DNA of 64,000 nt from SKHV01 sp963678565 (GTDB lineage Bacteria > Bacteroidota > Bacteroidia > Bacteroidales > Prolixibacteraceae): the NCBI GenBank assembly GCA_963678565.1, contig OY782875.1, positions 496,001-560,000 on the forward strand, in the 5' to 3' direction. Positions 63,737 through 64,000 of this stretch are shown here, one piece after another. How positions within the stretch are numbered: the stretch's first letter is position 1; each line of letters opens with the position of its first letter. Made by a program: the position numbers and the translations under genes. The notes under the pieces are model-generated. The model did not search any database. It was not told where the DNA came from and worked only from the letters and a program-made list of their open reading frames with translations.

Positions 63737-63901
63737 TGGTGGTTTGTTGATGATTTTATTTTGTTGCCATATTATTTAAAATAATACATCTTGAATATAT
63801 GAAATTGCTGTATTAAATTCAACAACCAGTGGTATAAAAATGAAAATATGTTCTATTTAGTGTGCAGATACTAATACGGTTAGAATTAATACTTAAAAAA
63901 T

Positions 63902-63938
63902 AAAAAAAGGTTGTTCAATTTTTGAACAACCTTTTTTT
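63902..63938 (-). terminator. intrinsic terminator of the right-edge gene
   Basis: GGTTGTTCAA (63909-63918), loop TTT, TTGAACAACC (63922-63931), with an A run before and a T run after. On minus it follows the partial frame ending at 63956. The stretch 63737-63901 otherwise shows nothing. Confidence 0.85.
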
Positions 63939-63955
63939 ATTGAAAAATATATGAA

Positions 63956-64000
63956 TTATTCTTTGATCAATTTCTTGATTAATTTTTTTGAATTTTGTTG
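63956..64000 (-). CDS. C-terminal end of a gene entering from the right
   Basis: On the minus strand the last 14 codons read QQNSKKLIKKLIKE followed by TAA (63956-63958). The Lys/Ile-rich ending KKLIKE resembles the ends of T9SS sorting domains, but 14 residues are too few to be sure. The terminator 18 bp downstream supports a real gene end here. Confidence 0.4.
   Translation of the reverse strand, partial: QQNSKKLIKKLIKE

Noticed and set aside
1..64000. CRISPR arrays, insertion sequences, integrases, rRNA genes
   Set aside because: I saw no regularly spaced direct repeats with unique spacers, no transposase or integrase motifs and no rRNA segments. The only regular array is the 21-bp tandem repeat, which has no spacers.

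Overview
The window looks like chromosomal DNA of a low-GC member of the Bacteroidota, most likely a marine Bacteroidales or Marinilabiliales relative. The signs are a type IX secretion (T9SS) C-terminal sorting domain, a one-piece hybrid two-component regulator (HTCS), a PorE-like OmpA protein, a Bacteroidota-type nucleoside kinase, almost no Shine-Dalgarno sequences, and repeated TAnnTTTG -7 promoter boxes. This placement is inferred from gene families, not from a marker gene.

Layout. 1-10.2 kb: a multi-PAS histidine kinase cut by the left edge, an ApbE flavin transferase beside a small membrane protein, a glycosyltransferase, a Skp-like chaperone, proline dehydrogenase, a TGS/ThrRS-like uridine-type kinase and a TonB-family protein. 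10.2-12.7 kb: metK behind a SAM-II-type riboswitch, then tsaB. 12.7-19.5 kb, minus strand: an AspT/YidE-type transporter, peptidase E, a PorE-like OmpA protein, a class I amidotransferase and a GH32-like protein that lacks the catalytic acids. 19.6-23.3 kb: a phosphoglucosamine mutase-type enzyme, Hsp20 with an unusually strong Shine-Dalgarno, and RpoN. 23.6-32.5 kb: a giant T9SS-exported surface protein, a small PID-CTERM-like protein and an HTCS regulator. 32.5-35.6 kb is a repeat-rich accessory stretch with REP-like palindromes and a 12-unit, 21-bp tandem repeat.

35.65-45.34 kb is the main accessory system: one tightly overlapping operon for a C5 cytosine methyltransferase, an HTH plus DUF3883-type nuclease-fold protein, a MORC/HSP90-like GHKL ATPase, a Z1-type superfamily II helicase/endonuclease, a PD-(D/E)XK protein (DUF4420-type) and an AIPR protein. 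It has its own -7 box and its own terminator and abuts a CAU-anticodon tRNA gene. The Z1 gene is broken by a single in-frame TAA between helicase motifs II and III, so the system is inactivated, recoded or affected by a sequencing error.

45.5-64 kb is mostly housekeeping: lspA, a DksA/TraR-like protein, a eukaryote-like ileS, an Ig-like lipoprotein, PBP1A, topA, an acyl-CoA synthetase, then metY and metA, and a Cache-type histidine kinase.

Methionine metabolism is regulated in two ways here. metK carries a SAM-sensing riboswitch. metY is preceded by a 30-codon leader peptide with nine Met codons in a 15-codon run, followed by competing hairpins, which looks like a methionine-specific attenuator. 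MetA carries Glu111, the residue associated with acetyl-CoA specificity, which fits its O-acetylhomoserine-using neighbour MetY. The leader attenuator and the six-gene defence operon are the most interesting parts of the window.
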